Source: Micromonospora trifolii (GTDB taxonomy: Bacteria; Actinomycetota; Actinomycetes; Mycobacteriales; Micromonosporaceae). Taken from it: a stretch of 64,000 nucleotides of DNA. The notes under the pieces are model-generated. The model had not been told where the DNA came from and did not search any database. It saw only the letters and a program-made list of their open reading frames with translations. Shown one piece after another: positions 40,847 through 49,560 of the stretch. How positions within the stretch are numbered: the stretch's first letter is position 1; every line of letters starts with the position of its first letter. Made by a program: the position numbers and the translations under genes. The DNA lies in NCBI RefSeq assembly GCF_022229005.1, contig NZ_JAKKFD010000009.1, positions 62,001 to 126,000 on the forward strand. Direction: 5' to 3'.

Positions 40847-41533
40847 ATGATCGAAGTCCAGAACGGGTGCGGATCGGCCTCACCGACCCGATATCTGCAC
40901 GACTTCGCGTCGGTATTCCGGCAGGTCCGCCAGAACGGCGGTGAGACGGTCGACCTGAAGCGCTACCAGCACGAGGCACGGTCCCTTCTACGAGAATGCC
41001 GCAACGAAGCCAGCATCGTCGCCGATCCCGCCTCGCCGGAATTGTTGATGCCGCTCAACCTGCTTGAGAACGAGGCCGCCGAGATCCGCGTCGTCGGTGC
41101 GGCAAACAGCCACCTGTCGGCCCCGCGCCGCCCTCGACTCGGCATCCGCGGCGTTCCCTCCACCCCGCTGTCCCTGCTCCTGGTGGATCGCCGGATCGCC
41201 CTGATGTCGGTCAGCACCGGCTGCAAGGGTCGCTACGCGATCCTGTTACAGGAACGCGCCCACGTCTCCACCATCGCAGAGGTCTTCGAGGCCCTCTGGC
41301 GCGAGGCCAGCGTCGGTGAGCTGCCCGCACAGCAGCTCGGCCCTCGGCAGGCGACGGTGTTGACGTGCCTGGCCGCCGGGCTGACCGACGCCGCCATCGC
41401 CCTGCGACTGGATCTCACCGAACGCACCATCCGGCGCGAGGTCAATTCGCTCATGCAGACGGCGGGGGCGGTCAGCCGCTTCCAACTCGCCCTGCTGGCT
41501 CAGGAGCGGGGGTGGCTGACGCCACTACGGTGA
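40847..41533 (+). CDS. Orphan LuxR-type HTH regulator with unknown N-terminal domain
   Basis: The product (228 residues) has a C-terminal LuxR-type HTH (LGPRQATVLTCLAAGLTDAAIALRLDLTERTIRREVNSLMQTAGAVSRFQLALLAQERGW). The N-terminal 150 residues are not a receiver domain; they include SLLLVDRRIALM and RYAILLQERAHV, reminiscent of the phospholipase-D-like or TrmB-type regulator segments found in some Streptomyces regulators. A TATTCT box 8 bases before ATG 40847 suggests a leaderless transcript. It is followed by a strong terminator. Targets unknown; the SDP-like operon is nearby. Confidence 0.78.
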   Translation: MIEVQNGCGSASPTRYLHDFASVFRQVRQNGGETVDLKRYQHEARSLLRECRNEASIVADPASPELLMPLNLLENEAAEIRVVGAANSHLSAPRRPRLGIRGVPSTPLSLLLVDRRIALMSVSTGCKGRYAILLQERAHVSTIAEVFEALWREASVGELPAQQLGPRQATVLTCLAAGLTDAAIALRLDLTERTIRREVNSLMQTAGAVSRFQLALLAQERGWLTPLR

Positions 41534-41562
41534 GCGGCAGCAGGTGCGGGCAGCAACAGCGA

Positions 41563-41597
41563 ACGCCCTGGTCGGATTATCCCGACCAGGGCGTTTC
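41563..41597 (+). terminator. Intrinsic terminator after the orphan LuxR-type gene
   Basis: ACGCCCTGGTCGG and its complement form a 13-bp perfect stem around a short loop, followed by TTTCT on the plus strand. It also separates the converging tRNA gene. Confidence 0.8.
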
Positions 41598-41604
41598 TCA
41601 AGGG

Positions 41605-41677
41605 TGGAGCCGAGGGGACTCGAACCCCTGACCCCCACACTGCCAGTGTGGTGCGCTACCAGCTGCGCCACGGCCCC
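41605..41677 (-). tRNA. tRNA-Ala (anticodon GGC)
   Basis: On the minus strand a complete 73-base cloverleaf is visible: acceptor GGGGCCG/CGGCTCC, D arm GCGC-AGCTGGTA-GCGC, anticodon arm CCACA-CTGGCAG-TGTGG giving anticodon GGC, and T arm AGGGG-TTCGAGT-CCCCT. The 3' CCA is not encoded. It reads GCC, the dominant alanine codon in GC-rich genomes. Confidence 0.95.
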
Positions 41678-41765
41678 TTGCTGTCGTCCCGGTCGCCCGG
41701 GCACTGGGAAACTATACACAGACCGGCCCGCATGGTCATCTCGCGGGGTCCCCCGCCGACCCGGG

Positions 41766-42356
41766 TCAGTTGAGCGCGACGTCCGGCGGGAAGTGCGCGA
41801 CGGCGGCCATCATCCCGCCCTGCCGGCGCAGCACCATCGGCCACAGGTCGTCGGGCCGGTCGACGAAGGCGTCCCCGGGCAGCCCGTCCAGCACGAACCA
41901 GGACCCGTCGGCGATCTCCTGCTCCAACTGGCCGCTGCCCCAGCCGGAGTAGCCGGCGAAGACCCGGATGCCGCCGATGCTCTCCCGCAGCCGCTCCGGG
42001 TCGACCGAGAGGTCGATCGTGCCGACCGCCCCGGAAACCTGGTGGAAGCCCTTCACCCGGCGCATCGGGTGCCGCATCCGGGCCAGGCAGATGGCCGAGT
42101 CGGGCTGCACCGGGCCCCCCTCGAAGAGAACCGCCGGGTGACGGGCCAGGTCGCTCCAGTCACCGAGCACCTCGGCCACCGGCACCTCGGTGGCCCGGTT
42201 CAACACCACGCCGAGCGCGCCGCCCGGCTCGTGGGCGACCAGCAGCACCACAGTACGGTCGAAGTTCGGGTCCTTGAGCGCCGGAGTCGCGACCAGCAGC
42301 CGCCCGGTCATCGACTCCATCGCTCGTCCGCCGATCGCCTGGCCCTCTCCCTGCAT
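41766..42356 (-). CDS. YqgE/AlgH family protein
   Basis: This 196-residue protein matches YqgE/AlgH: GRLLVATPALKDPNFDRTVVLLVAHEPGGALGVVLNRAT, FEGGPVQPDSAICLAR and FAGYSGWGSGQLEQEIADGSWFVLDG. The family has a known fold but no proven biochemical activity. ATG 42356 is used; starts at 42311 or 42302 are also possible, because homologues often begin at the GRLLVATP block. It is divergent from the decarboxylase gene and is followed by the tRNA gene on the same strand. Confidence 0.9.
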   Translation of the reverse strand: MQGEGQAIGGRAMESMTGRLLVATPALKDPNFDRTVVLLVAHEPGGALGVVLNRATEVPVAEVLGDWSDLARHPAVLFEGGPVQPDSAICLARMRHPMRRVKGFHQVSGAVGTIDLSVDPERLRESIGGIRVFAGYSGWGSGQLEQEIADGSWFVLDGLPGDAFVDRPDDLWPMVLRRQGGMMAAVAHFPPDVALN

Positions 42357-42677
42357 GCCACACACCCGTCAACCGTGAGCCCGCGTCGGGGGCCGGTCAT
42401 CGACCGGATCCGCCCGCCGCATCGGGTTCAGCCGCCCTGTCAACGCCATGCCTGGCACCATAGCCTGCGTGCTGGGTGCTGGCTAAGGTCTGACCGGCGG
42501 GTGATCGGACAGTTAAGACGAAGGGTCGACGCACCCGACGGCGGACCTCCCGGTGATCGACCGATCGGGGCCACCGACGGCCGTGAAACGCCCGAAAGGT
42601 CCGTCACATCCCGATAGATTCGGCTGATCGGGAGGGCGACCGCGGTTGCCCCTGCCCGCGACACGGAGGCGGGTGCG
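42357..42677. other. 321-base divergent promoter region
   Basis: No gene is visible. On the minus strand TTGACA (within GTTGACAGGGCGG) is a -35 candidate for yqgE. The plus-strand start of the decarboxylase gene is preceded by GGAGG. I see no inverted repeat or riboswitch-like structure. Confidence 0.45.
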
Positions 42678-44273
42678 ATGGCAACTGTCCGGGACGCGAC
42701 GTACGACGTGCTCCGCACCCTCGGTATGACCACTGTCTTCGGCAACCCCGGTTCCACCGAGGAGCCGTTCCTTCAGAACTTCCCCGCCGACTTCCACTAC
42801 GTCCACGCGCTGCACGAGGCGACGGCAGTCGCGATGGCCGACGGCTACGCCCAGGCCAACGGGGTGCCCGCCCACGTCAACCTGCACACCGCCCCGGGCA
42901 CCGGCAACGGCATGGGCAACCTGGTCACCGCCTGGCACAACAAGACTCCGCTGATCGTCACCGCCGGCCAGCAGACCCGGGAGATGCTGCTCCTGGAACC
43001 CCGGCTGGCCAGCCGCCGACCGACCGAGCTTCCGCAGCCCTACGTGAAGTGGGCCTACGAGCCGGCCCGGGCACAGGACATCCCCGCGGCGATGCTGCGG
43101 GCGTACGCGACGGCGGTGCAGCCACCGGCCGGGCCGGTCTTCCTCTCCCTGCCGATGGACGACTGGGCCCAGCCGGCCGACCCGCCGCCCGCGCCGCGAA
43201 CGGTGGCCACCCGGTTCGCGCCGGACCCGCAGCGGTTGGAGGAGTTCGTCCGGGTGCTGGCCGGCAGCCGCAACCCGGTGCTCGTGTACGGGCCGGGGGT
43301 GGACCGCTCCGCGAGCTGGGCGACAGCTGTCGCGCTGGCGGAGCGGCTCGCCGCGCCGGTCTGGTCGGCTCCCGCCACCGAGCGGGCGGTGTTCCCCGAG
43401 GACCACCCGCACTTCCGCGGCGTGCTGCCGTACGCGATCGGTCCGCTCGCCGAGGCGCTCAGCGGGCACGACACGGTGCTGGTCGTCGGCGCCCCGGTGT
43501 TCCGCTACTACCCGTACGTGCCGGGCGGGCACCTGCCCGACGGCGCCCGACTGCTGCACATCACCGACGACCCCGACGAGGCCGCGCGAGCCCCGGTCGG
43601 TGACAGCCTGCTCAGCGACCCGGGGCTGGCCCTGGCCGCGCTTGTCGAACGGGTGCCGCCGAGCGACCGGCCGGCACCCACGCGGCGGGACGCACTGCCA
43701 CCGCCGGAGGTCGGCACCCCACTGAGCGCGGACGCCATGTTCGCCGCCCTGGCCGCACACTGGCCGACCGACGGCGTGCTGGTCCAGGAGTCACCATCAA
43801 ATCTGTCCGCGCTGCGTCGTCAGCTGCGGATCACCCGCCCGGCGTCGTACTTCACGATGGCCAGCGGCGGCCTCGGCTACGGCCTGCCGGCGGCGATCGG
43901 CATCGCACTGGCCGAGCGGGACACCGGGCGCGGTCGCCCGGTGGTGGCGGTGATCGGCGACGGCTCCTTCCACTACTCGGTGCAGGCACTCTGGACGGCC
44001 GCGCGCCTGGCACTGCCGGTGGTGGTCGTCGTCCCGGTCAATCAGCAGTACGCGATCCTCAAGGCGTTCGCCGAGCTGAAGCACACTCCCGGGGTGCCCG
44101 GCCTGGACCTGCCGGGGTTGGACGTCGTCGCGATCGCGGCCGGCTACGGCTGTGCCACTCAGGTGGTGGAGACCCCCGATCAGCTCGGCGCGGCGCTCGC
44201 CACCGGGCTGCGCGCCGACCGGCCCACTGTGTTGCCGGTACCGATCAGCACCGACGTGCCCAGCATCCTCTGA
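42678..44273 (+). CDS. Thiamine-diphosphate decarboxylase, benzoylformate decarboxylase-like
   Basis: The 531-residue product aligns closely with benzoylformate decarboxylase (MdlC), which converts benzoylformate to benzaldehyde and CO2. Ser26 (GNPGSTEEP), the cofactor-activating Glu47 (HALHEAT) and His70 are at the same numbers as in the Pseudomonas enzyme. The third catalytic residue, His281 in GAPVFRYHQY, is Tyr278 here (GAPVFRYYPY), which would alter proton transfer. The ThDP motif GDGSFHYSVQALWTAARL is present. GGAGG lies eight bases before the ATG. No mandelate genes are nearby, so the physiological substrate is open. Confidence 0.82.
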   Translation: MATVRDATYDVLRTLGMTTVFGNPGSTEEPFLQNFPADFHYVHALHEATAVAMADGYAQANGVPAHVNLHTAPGTGNGMGNLVTAWHNKTPLIVTAGQQTREMLLLEPRLASRRPTELPQPYVKWAYEPARAQDIPAAMLRAYATAVQPPAGPVFLSLPMDDWAQPADPPPAPRTVATRFAPDPQRLEEFVRVLAGSRNPVLVYGPGVDRSASWATAVALAERLAAPVWSAPATERAVFPEDHPHFRGVLPYAIGPLAEALSGHDTVLVVGAPVFRYYPYVPGGHLPDGARLLHITDDPDEAARAPVGDSLLSDPGLALAALVERVPPSDRPAPTRRDALPPPEVGTPLSADAMFAALAAHWPTDGVLVQESPSNLSALRRQLRITRPASYFTMASGGLGYGLPAAIGIALAERDTGRGRPVVAVIGDGSFHYSVQALWTAARLALPVVVVVPVNQQYAILKAFAELKHTPGVPGLDLPGLDVVAIAAGYGCATQVVETPDQLGAALATGLRADRPTVLPVPISTDVPSIL

Positions 44274-44279
44274 GCCGGG

Positions 44280-45233
44280 TCAGCGCGGTGCTGTCGACAA
44301 CGGGGCACCGGTGAAGACGTCCAGCACCGGCCGGCTGCCCAGCGGCGCCGCGAGGGTGACGGTGACCGGCTCCAGTTTCAGCAGGGCGATGCATTCGCCG
44401 GTGGCCCGGGTGACGCCGCCACCGACCACCACGACGTCCGGCCGTTCCCACACCAGCGGCGTGATCCCGGTGTCGCACGCGCCGACGCCGAGCCGCACGG
44501 TCAGCCGTGCGCCGTCGACGGCGGCCAGGTCCTGGGCCGCCACCAACCCGTCCGGCAGCGGCCGGGCCGGCGCGGTGGGCTCGGGGACGGGGGTGACCGC
44601 CGTCGGCGCGACGGCGAGCCGGACCACCGGGGTGGACAGCTCCTTGATGGTGAACAGCCAGGCCGGGACCTGCGCCACGCCCCGACTCGTGCGCACCGGC
44701 ACGGCGCCGAACGTGACACCGGTGACGGTGAGCGGGAGACACGCGGTCTGCGTGCTGCTCGTGGTCCACCCGTCGGGCCCAGGTTCGACTGTGGGGCCGC
44801 CGGGGGTCGGCCGGCCAGGCTGCTTCGGCCGCCCCGGGCAGGGCAGTGGGTCACCCTGGTCGAGCTGCCGGTACGCCTCGGCGGCGCTGACCAACGGCAG
44901 CGTCAGCCGTCCGTCCGGAAATTGGATCTCGCCGCCGACCCGGGTGGGCGGTATGCCGACCTGCTCGCGGTACCACCCGGCCCGGAATGCCGCCTCGGTC
45001 TCGGGGGTGAAGCTCGGATCCCCGGTGAGCACTGTCGGCCCCTCCAACGGCACGTAGCCCGTGCGCCAGTCGGGGCCCGGCCGCCATGCCTCGGCGATCT
45101 GAGCGGCCCGCTGGTCGAACGCCTCCGCGCCGCGCGTCGGGCTGCGCGGGCCGCCGGCCGGACCGGCGTCGGTCGCGGCACATCCCGCCACGAGCAGCAA
45201 CGGGAGCACGAGCAGCAGGGCAGGCCGATTCAT
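44280..45233 (-). CDS. Predicted lipoprotein
   Basis: The product (317 residues) has a type II signal peptide: MNRPALLLVLPLLLVAGC, with lipobox LVAGC, so it is anchored in the outer leaflet of the cytoplasmic membrane. The mature part is Pro/Thr-rich and contains three further cysteines. I do not recognise a domain. It is the last of three leftward genes (46638, 45788, 45233) that may be one transcript. It converges on the decarboxylase gene with a six-base gap. Confidence 0.72.
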   Translation of the reverse strand: MNRPALLLVLPLLLVAGCAATDAGPAGGPRSPTRGAEAFDQRAAQIAEAWRPGPDWRTGYVPLEGPTVLTGDPSFTPETEAAFRAGWYREQVGIPPTRVGGEIQFPDGRLTLPLVSAAEAYRQLDQGDPLPCPGRPKQPGRPTPGGPTVEPGPDGWTTSSTQTACLPLTVTGVTFGAVPVRTSRGVAQVPAWLFTIKELSTPVVRLAVAPTAVTPVPEPTAPARPLPDGLVAAQDLAAVDGARLTVRLGVGACDTGITPLVWERPDVVVVGGGVTRATGECIALLKLEPVTVTLAAPLGSRPVLDVFTGAPLSTAPR

Positions 45234-45278
45234 GTACGGTTCGACGCCTCCGCCGACCGACCGGTTCCCGACCCGGGT

Positions 45279-45788
45279 TCAGGTCTCGCCACCCAGATCC
45301 GTCTGGTACGCCTCCCAGAGCAGGTCGGCGCCACGCCGCCGATGCCGGGCCAACCTCCGCAGCAGGTGCCCGGCCCGGTGTCGCAGCTCATCGGGGGGCG
45401 TCTCGGGCCGCTCAGCGATCTGCTGGACCGCCAGGATCGCGGCGACGATAGCCACGTGTTCCCGGGTCAGCAGCCGCACGCCGTGGACCAGTCGCGGCGA
45501 CTGGGTGAGCAACTCCCGGTAGAGGCCGGTGGGGCCCTCGGTGACCCGGACGTGCTCGGCGAAGCCCTGGCGCACCGGACGCAGCCGAAGGAGAACGTCG
45601 TCGCGCCAACGCGGCTCGGTGCTGGCGACGGCGACGGCCCGGCCGAGGGCGTGCGCGTCACCGGCGAGGCCGGCCGGGCGCGGTTCGCCGGGTAGACCGA
45701 TGGGATGTGGATCGGCGGGGAGCCCCGCCGGATGCGCGACGCGCGGTCGGGTGACGAGTGACGGCTGCTGGACCGGACCGGTGACCAT
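45279..45788 (-). CDS. Conserved hypothetical protein
   Basis: This 169-residue basic, Arg/Leu-rich protein has a low-complexity Pro/Ala N-terminus and a helical C-terminus (LLTREHVAIVAAILAVQQIAERPETPPDELRHRAGHLLRRLARHRRR). No domain is recognised. GGGAGG precedes ATG 45788 at slightly short spacing. It sits between a membrane protein gene and a lipoprotein gene on the same strand. Confidence 0.55.
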   Translation of the reverse strand: MVTGPVQQPSLVTRPRVAHPAGLPADPHPIGLPGEPRPAGLAGDAHALGRAVAVASTEPRWRDDVLLRLRPVRQGFAEHVRVTEGPTGLYRELLTQSPRLVHGVRLLTREHVAIVAAILAVQQIAERPETPPDELRHRAGHLLRRLARHRRRGADLLWEAYQTDLGGET

Positions 45789-45960
45789 GGCACCTCCCGC
45801 GCGGCGGCGCTGCTACCCCGTACCGCGATGGTGAGGCTGCCCGACACGCCCTGTCCAGAGCCCTGAGCGGTCTCTTCTGCCCCGTTGAACCCACTGGCCC
45901 CACCAGCCACGATGGTGCGCCCTCAGCGCCGCACAGGCCGCCTGGGACCGTACGACCGCC

Positions 45961-46638
45961 TCAGTCGGTCGACTGGTGCTGTGCCAGTCGGCGCAGGTGG
46001 TCGGCCACGGCACGCGCGTCGCCGGCCCGCTCATCGCCTGGTCGACCCGTCGTGATCGCCTCGGCCAGCGCCCGAAGCTCGGACGGCGGCAGCACGGGAA
46101 GCCCCATGCCGCGCAGCGGGATGGTGACCCTCCGGGCACTCCCCGGGTTGGTCGCGAGGACGGCCCGCACCTGCGGCTGGCCGGCCGGACCGTCGTCGTC
46201 CGCCTCGCGGTACGACACCGCGCCGGACTCGATCCCGGCGGTGGCGAGGTCGACGGTGCGGGTGCGCAGCGCACCGCGTACCCGTGCCCGGCTGCCGTCC
46301 AGCCAGGCGGCCGTGCGGAGCACCCGCAGCACCAGGTAGAGGCCGAGCAGGACGAAGGGTAGGCCACACAGGCCGATGAACGGGCTGGGACCGGACTGGT
46401 TCGGGTCGGCGGAGTCGCGCAGCGCCGGCGGCAGGAGCCCCGGTGGCAGGTCGCGAGCCTCCTCATAGGAGGCGAACGCGTCACCCGGGCCGGTCAGTCG
46501 GCGCAACAGCCCGTCGGCGACGAGGGGCAGCGCCACGAACGCCGCGCCGACGGCCGTGAGCAGAACGCCGGCCACCACCGCCACGACGCGCTGGCCGGGC
46601 GACGCGCCGACCGACAGGCGCAGCTCCTGGTTGGTCAC
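45961..46638 (-). CDS. Two-helix membrane protein
   Basis: From GTG 46638 the 225-residue product has two membrane helices (VVAVVAGVLLTAVGAAFVALPLVA and FIGLCGLPFVLLGLYLVLRVL) followed by a cytoplasmic beta-rich domain that resembles a short PH-like segment (RVRGALRTRTVDLATAGIESGAVSY). Function unknown. A TAGGCT box 7 bases before the GTG marks a leaderless transcript and decides this start. It lies downstream of ssrA, separated by its terminator. Confidence 0.68.
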   Translation of the reverse strand: MTNQELRLSVGASPGQRVVAVVAGVLLTAVGAAFVALPLVADGLLRRLTGPGDAFASYEEARDLPPGLLPPALRDSADPNQSGPSPFIGLCGLPFVLLGLYLVLRVLRTAAWLDGSRARVRGALRTRTVDLATAGIESGAVSYREADDDGPAGQPQVRAVLATNPGSARRVTIPLRGMGLPVLPPSELRALAEAITTGRPGDERAGDARAVADHLRRLAQHQSTD

Positions 46639-46645
46639 AGGGGGC

Positions 46646-46651
46646 AGCCTA
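46646..46651 (-). promoter_or_regulatory. -10 box for a leaderless transcript of the two-helix protein gene
   Basis: TAGGCT lies exactly 7 bases before GTG 46638 on the minus strand. Confidence 0.5.
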
Positions 46652-46667
46652 AGACCCTCTCGACACA

Positions 46668-46703
46668 ACGAAGCGCCCCGGCTGGTGGGCCGGGGCGCTT
46701 CGT
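46668..46703 (-). terminator. Terminator of ssrA
   Basis: ACGAAGCGCCCCGG and its perfect complement flank an 8-base loop, beginning 7 bases after the tmRNA 3' CCA. TTGTGT follows on the minus strand. Confidence 0.75.
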
Positions 46704-46709
46704 TCGAGG

Positions 46710-47085
46710 TGGTGGAGGTGCCGGGAATCGAACCCGGGTCCTTCGCCGGTTTGTCAGGGCTTCTCCGAGCGCAGCTCGCTGTGCCTCTACTCGGCCCCAC
46801 CGCTCACGCGAGCAAGTTGGTGTGACGGGCCCAGTCGCTGATTAATCTCGCCGCACGGACCCCGCGACCGGGTCCGATTGGCCAGCCTCCTAGCTGATGC
46901 CGGCTACTGGGACGAAGGCGTTCCCAGGCCGACAGACTTAGCTACTCGCCTCAGGCGGCGAGAGCGAAGTCAGCGCGATTTTGCTTGGCGCTTATAAGTT
47001 TCCGACGACCGATTCTCGAGACGACGTCGGCTTCCTCGGCTCGCTTCCCCTGTCGCTGCGTACGAAGTCGAAACCAGTCACCCCC
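46710..47085 (-). ncRNA. ssrA: tmRNA (transfer-messenger RNA)
   Basis: The 376-base RNA begins GGGGGTGACTGGTTTCGAC and ends in a T arm GGGTTCGATTCCC and CACCTCCACCA, the two ends forming the tRNA-like acceptor stem with an encoded CCA. The resume frame at 46951-46989 encodes AKQNRADFALAA followed by TGA, with the usual ALAA degradation end. With SmpB it rescues stalled ribosomes and tags the nascent protein for proteolysis. The smpB gene lies 104 bases upstream on the same strand. Confidence 0.97.
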
Positions 47086-47189
47086 TCGACAGGCCGCCGA
47101 TGTGGCGGCACTGACAAGACTAACGCCTGCCGCAACAGCTTTCATCCCGAGCCCCGGGCCGGCGCGCCGACCCGGACAAACGGGATGAA

Positions 47190-47669
47190 CTAGTCGTCCA
47201 TGCCCTTGCCGCGTCGACCGGACACCCGGGCGATCTCCCGGTCCGCGTCCCGCTTGGCGAGGTCCTGACGCTTGTCGTACGACTTCTTGCCCTTGGCCAG
47301 GGCGATCTCGACCTTGGCCCAGCCGTCCGAGAAGTAGACCTGCAACGGGACGATGGTGAAACCGCCCTCGCGGGTCCTGCCGAGGAGCTTGTCGATCTCG
47401 CCCCGGTTGAGCAGCAGCTTGCGGGTACGCCGGGGCTCATGGTTGGTCCAGGTGCCCTGGGTGTACTCCGGGATGTGCATCGCGTGCAGGAACAACTCGC
47501 CGTCACGTTCCTGCGCGAACGCGTCGACGAGTGACGCACGCCCGGCCCGAAGCGACTTCACCTCGGTGCCGGTCAGCGCCATGCCCGCCTCGTACGTGTC
47601 GAAGATGGCGTAGTCGTGACGCGCCTTCTTGTTGGAGGCGACGACCTTGCGCCCCTTTTCCCGTGGCAT
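47190..47669 (-). CDS. smpB: SsrA-binding protein
   Basis: The 159-residue product is Smp[57 protein letters not shown] and the basic C-terminal tail. It binds the tRNA-like domain of tmRNA and the decoding centre of the stalled ribosome. ATG 47669 is chosen over the upstream GTG because the G-rich SD then has proper spacing. It lies between ftsX and ssrA, as in other actinobacteria. Confidence 0.97.
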   Translation of the reverse strand: MPREKGRKVVASNKKARHDYAIFDTYEAGMALTGTEVKSLRAGRASLVDAFAQERDGELFLHAMHIPEYTQGTWTNHEPRRTRKLLLNRGEIDKLLGRTREGGFTIVPLQVYFSDGWAKVEIALAKGKKSYDKRQDLAKRDADREIARVSGRRGKGMDD

Positions 47670-47745
47670 CGGTGCCACCCCCTCTCCTGGCGTTCGCGGC
47701 CGGGCTCACCCCGGCCGGACAACCGATCATGCTACCCGAACAACA

Positions 47746-47788
47746 AGGACCCTCCCGCGCCGTTTATTTCCGGCTGCGGGAGGGTCCT
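47746..47788 (-). terminator. Terminator of the ftsEX operon
   Basis: A 13-bp perfect stem (AGGACCCTCCCGC and its complement) with a 17-base loop that has a further inner stem is followed by TTGTTGTT on the minus strand, 30 bases after the ftsX stop. Confidence 0.8.
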
Positions 47789-47818
47789 CGGGAGACGACG
47801 GGACGACCCGTACGGTGC

Positions 47819-48694
47819 CTAGACCCGCAGGTAGAAGCGCAGGGTGATCCAGGCGGTGCCCGCGCTGACCAGACCACCGACGCCAGCCATCAGCGGGAAG
47901 ATGAACAGGATGTCGCCCCAGGTGATCGGCGAGAGCAGGCCCTGCAACGCGCTCAACGACCCGTCGAAGAGCAGATACTTCGCCGCGACCAGGGCCACCA
48001 GACCGAGCAGTGAACCGATCAGGCCGGCCACCACGGCCTCCAGCACGAACGGCGCCTGGATGAACCAGTTGGACGCGCCGACCAGCTTCATGACCGCCAC
48101 CTCACGCCGCTTGCTGTACGCGGCCACCTGAATGGTGTTCGCGACCAGCAGCAGGGCGGCGACCGCCATCACGATGGCGGCAGCCAGGGCGATGTTCTGG
48201 ATCGAGGTGAGGATGTTGAAGATCTTGTCGAGCAGTCGACTCTGGTCGATGATCTCCTCGACGCCCGCGGTGTCCTTGTACTGGTCGTAGACGTCCTTGT
48301 ACTGCTCCGGGTTGTTCAGCTTGAGCCGGAACGCCTCGGGCAGCTGGTCCGGCTTCACGGCGTTCACCAGGTCCGGCGCGTCCTGGTACATCTCCTTGAA
48401 GCGCTTGTACGCCTCGTCCTTGTTGACGTAGAAGACGTCCTTGACCAGGGGGTCGCCATCGAGCTTGGTCTGGAGGTCGGTGCGCTCCTGCTCGGTCACC
48501 TCCTGGGTCAAGAAGATCGAGACTTCGATGTTCTTGTAGTAGAGGTCCTTCATGTCGTCGACCTGGCGGTACATGAGACCGCTGGCGCCGAGCATGGTCA
48601 GCGAGACCGCCATCGTGATGATCATCGCGATGGACATGGTCACGTTGCGCCACAGTCCGACCAGTACCTCGGACAGGACGTATTTCACGCGCAT
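47819..48694 (-). CDS. ftsX: Cell division ABC transporter permease FtsX
   Basis: The 291-residue product starts with MRVKYVLSEVLVGLWRNVTM and has four membrane helices: one near 20-40, then three at the C-terminal end (NIALAAAIVMAVAALLLVANTI; VLEAVVAGLIGSLLGLVALVAA; FIFPLMAGVGGLVSAG). Between the first two lies the extracytoplasmic domain (about 42-165). With FtsE it regulates peptidoglycan hydrolases at division. GAGGAAAT precedes the ATG. ftsE lies 67 bases upstream. Confidence 0.97.
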   Translation of the reverse strand: MRVKYVLSEVLVGLWRNVTMSIAMIITMAVSLTMLGASGLMYRQVDDMKDLYYKNIEVSIFLTQEVTEQERTDLQTKLDGDPLVKDVFYVNKDEAYKRFKEMYQDAPDLVNAVKPDQLPEAFRLKLNNPEQYKDVYDQYKDTAGVEEIIDQSRLLDKIFNILTSIQNIALAAAIVMAVAALLLVANTIQVAAYSKRREVAVMKLVGASNWFIQAPFVLEAVVAGLIGSLLGLVALVAAKYLLFDGSLSALQGLLSPITWGDILFIFPLMAGVGGLVSAGTAWITLRFYLRV

Positions 48695-48761
48695 CGGGAT
48701 TTCCTCCGGGTCTCCGGCATGAGGTGTTCGTCGTCAGGCTGCGCAGGGGTGGAGCGCCGGC

Positions 48762-49442
48762 TCACCCGTAGACGCCGCGGGCCTGGTCACGCACGATGCG
48801 ACCGCTCTCAATCTCAACGACGCGGCGGCGCATCTGGTTCACGATGTTGGAGTCGTGGGTGACCATCACGACGGTCGTGCCGGTGCGGTTGATCCGGTCC
48901 AGCAGGCGCATGATCTCGATCGAAGTGTCCGGGTCCAGGTTTCCGGTGGGCTCGTCCGCCAGCAGGATCAGCGGACGGTTCACGAACGCCCGGGCGACGG
49001 CGACCCGCTGCTGCTCACCACCGGAGAGCTCGTGCGGATAGCGGTGCTCCTTGCCACCGAGCCCGACCAACTCCAGCACCTCCGGCACGACCCGGCGGGC
49101 AACCGCCTTCGTCTTGCCGATCACCTCGAGGGCGAACGCCACGTTCTCGTAGGCGGTGCGGTTGGGCAGCAGCCGGAAGTCCTGGAAGACACAGCCGATC
49201 GAACGCCGGAAGTGGGGTCGCTTCCACGAGCGCATCGACGTGACGTCCTTGCCGTTGACGACGACGCGGCCCTTGTTGGGGGCCACCTCGTGCAGCAGCA
49301 TTTTGATGATCGTGGACTTGCCGGAGCCGGATGGACCGATGAAGAAGACGAACTCGCCCTTCTCGATCGAGACGGACACGTTGTCGAGCGAAGGCCGGGA
49401 CGCCTTCGGGTACGTCTTCGTCACTTGCTCAAGCTGAATCAC
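48762..49442 (-). CDS. ftsE: Cell division ATP-binding protein FtsE
   Basis: The 226-residue ABC ATPase has Walker [10 protein letters not shown], the Q-loop in VFQDFRLLP, signature [14 protein letters not shown], Walker [14 protein letters not shown] and switch VTHDS. It partners FtsX at the membrane. GTG 49442 is the start, supported by a TAGACT box 8 bases upstream, which indicates a leaderless transcript. It follows prfB on the same strand. Confidence 0.97.
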   Translation of the reverse strand: MIQLEQVTKTYPKASRPSLDNVSVSIEKGEFVFFIGPSGSGKSTIIKMLLHEVAPNKGRVVVNGKDVTSMRSWKRPHFRRSIGCVFQDFRLLPNRTAYENVAFALEVIGKTKAVARRVVPEVLELVGLGGKEHRYPHELSGGEQQRVAVARAFVNRPLILLADEPTGNLDPDTSIEIMRLLDRINRTGTTVVMVTHDSNIVNQMRRRVVEIESGRIVRDQARGVYG

Positions 49443-49450
49443 GGGTGGTG

Positions 49451-49456
49451 AGTCTA
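49451..49456 (-). promoter_or_regulatory. -10 box for a leaderless ftsE transcript
   Basis: TAGACT lies 8 bases before GTG 49442 on the minus strand, with no SD sequence between. Confidence 0.45.
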
Positions 49457-49560
49457 CGCGGTGTAACAACTGAGCCAAGCCCCACGCCCCGCCGATCCGG
49501 CACGAGTCGTCGAATCAGGCTCCTACCTGGAGATCGACGACGCGCTCCGCCCGCGCGCCG

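Noticed and set aside
40747..40944. Small ORF ahead of the orphan LuxR-type gene
   Set aside because: It overlaps the start of that gene in another frame, has no ribosome binding site, and its translation looks like noise.
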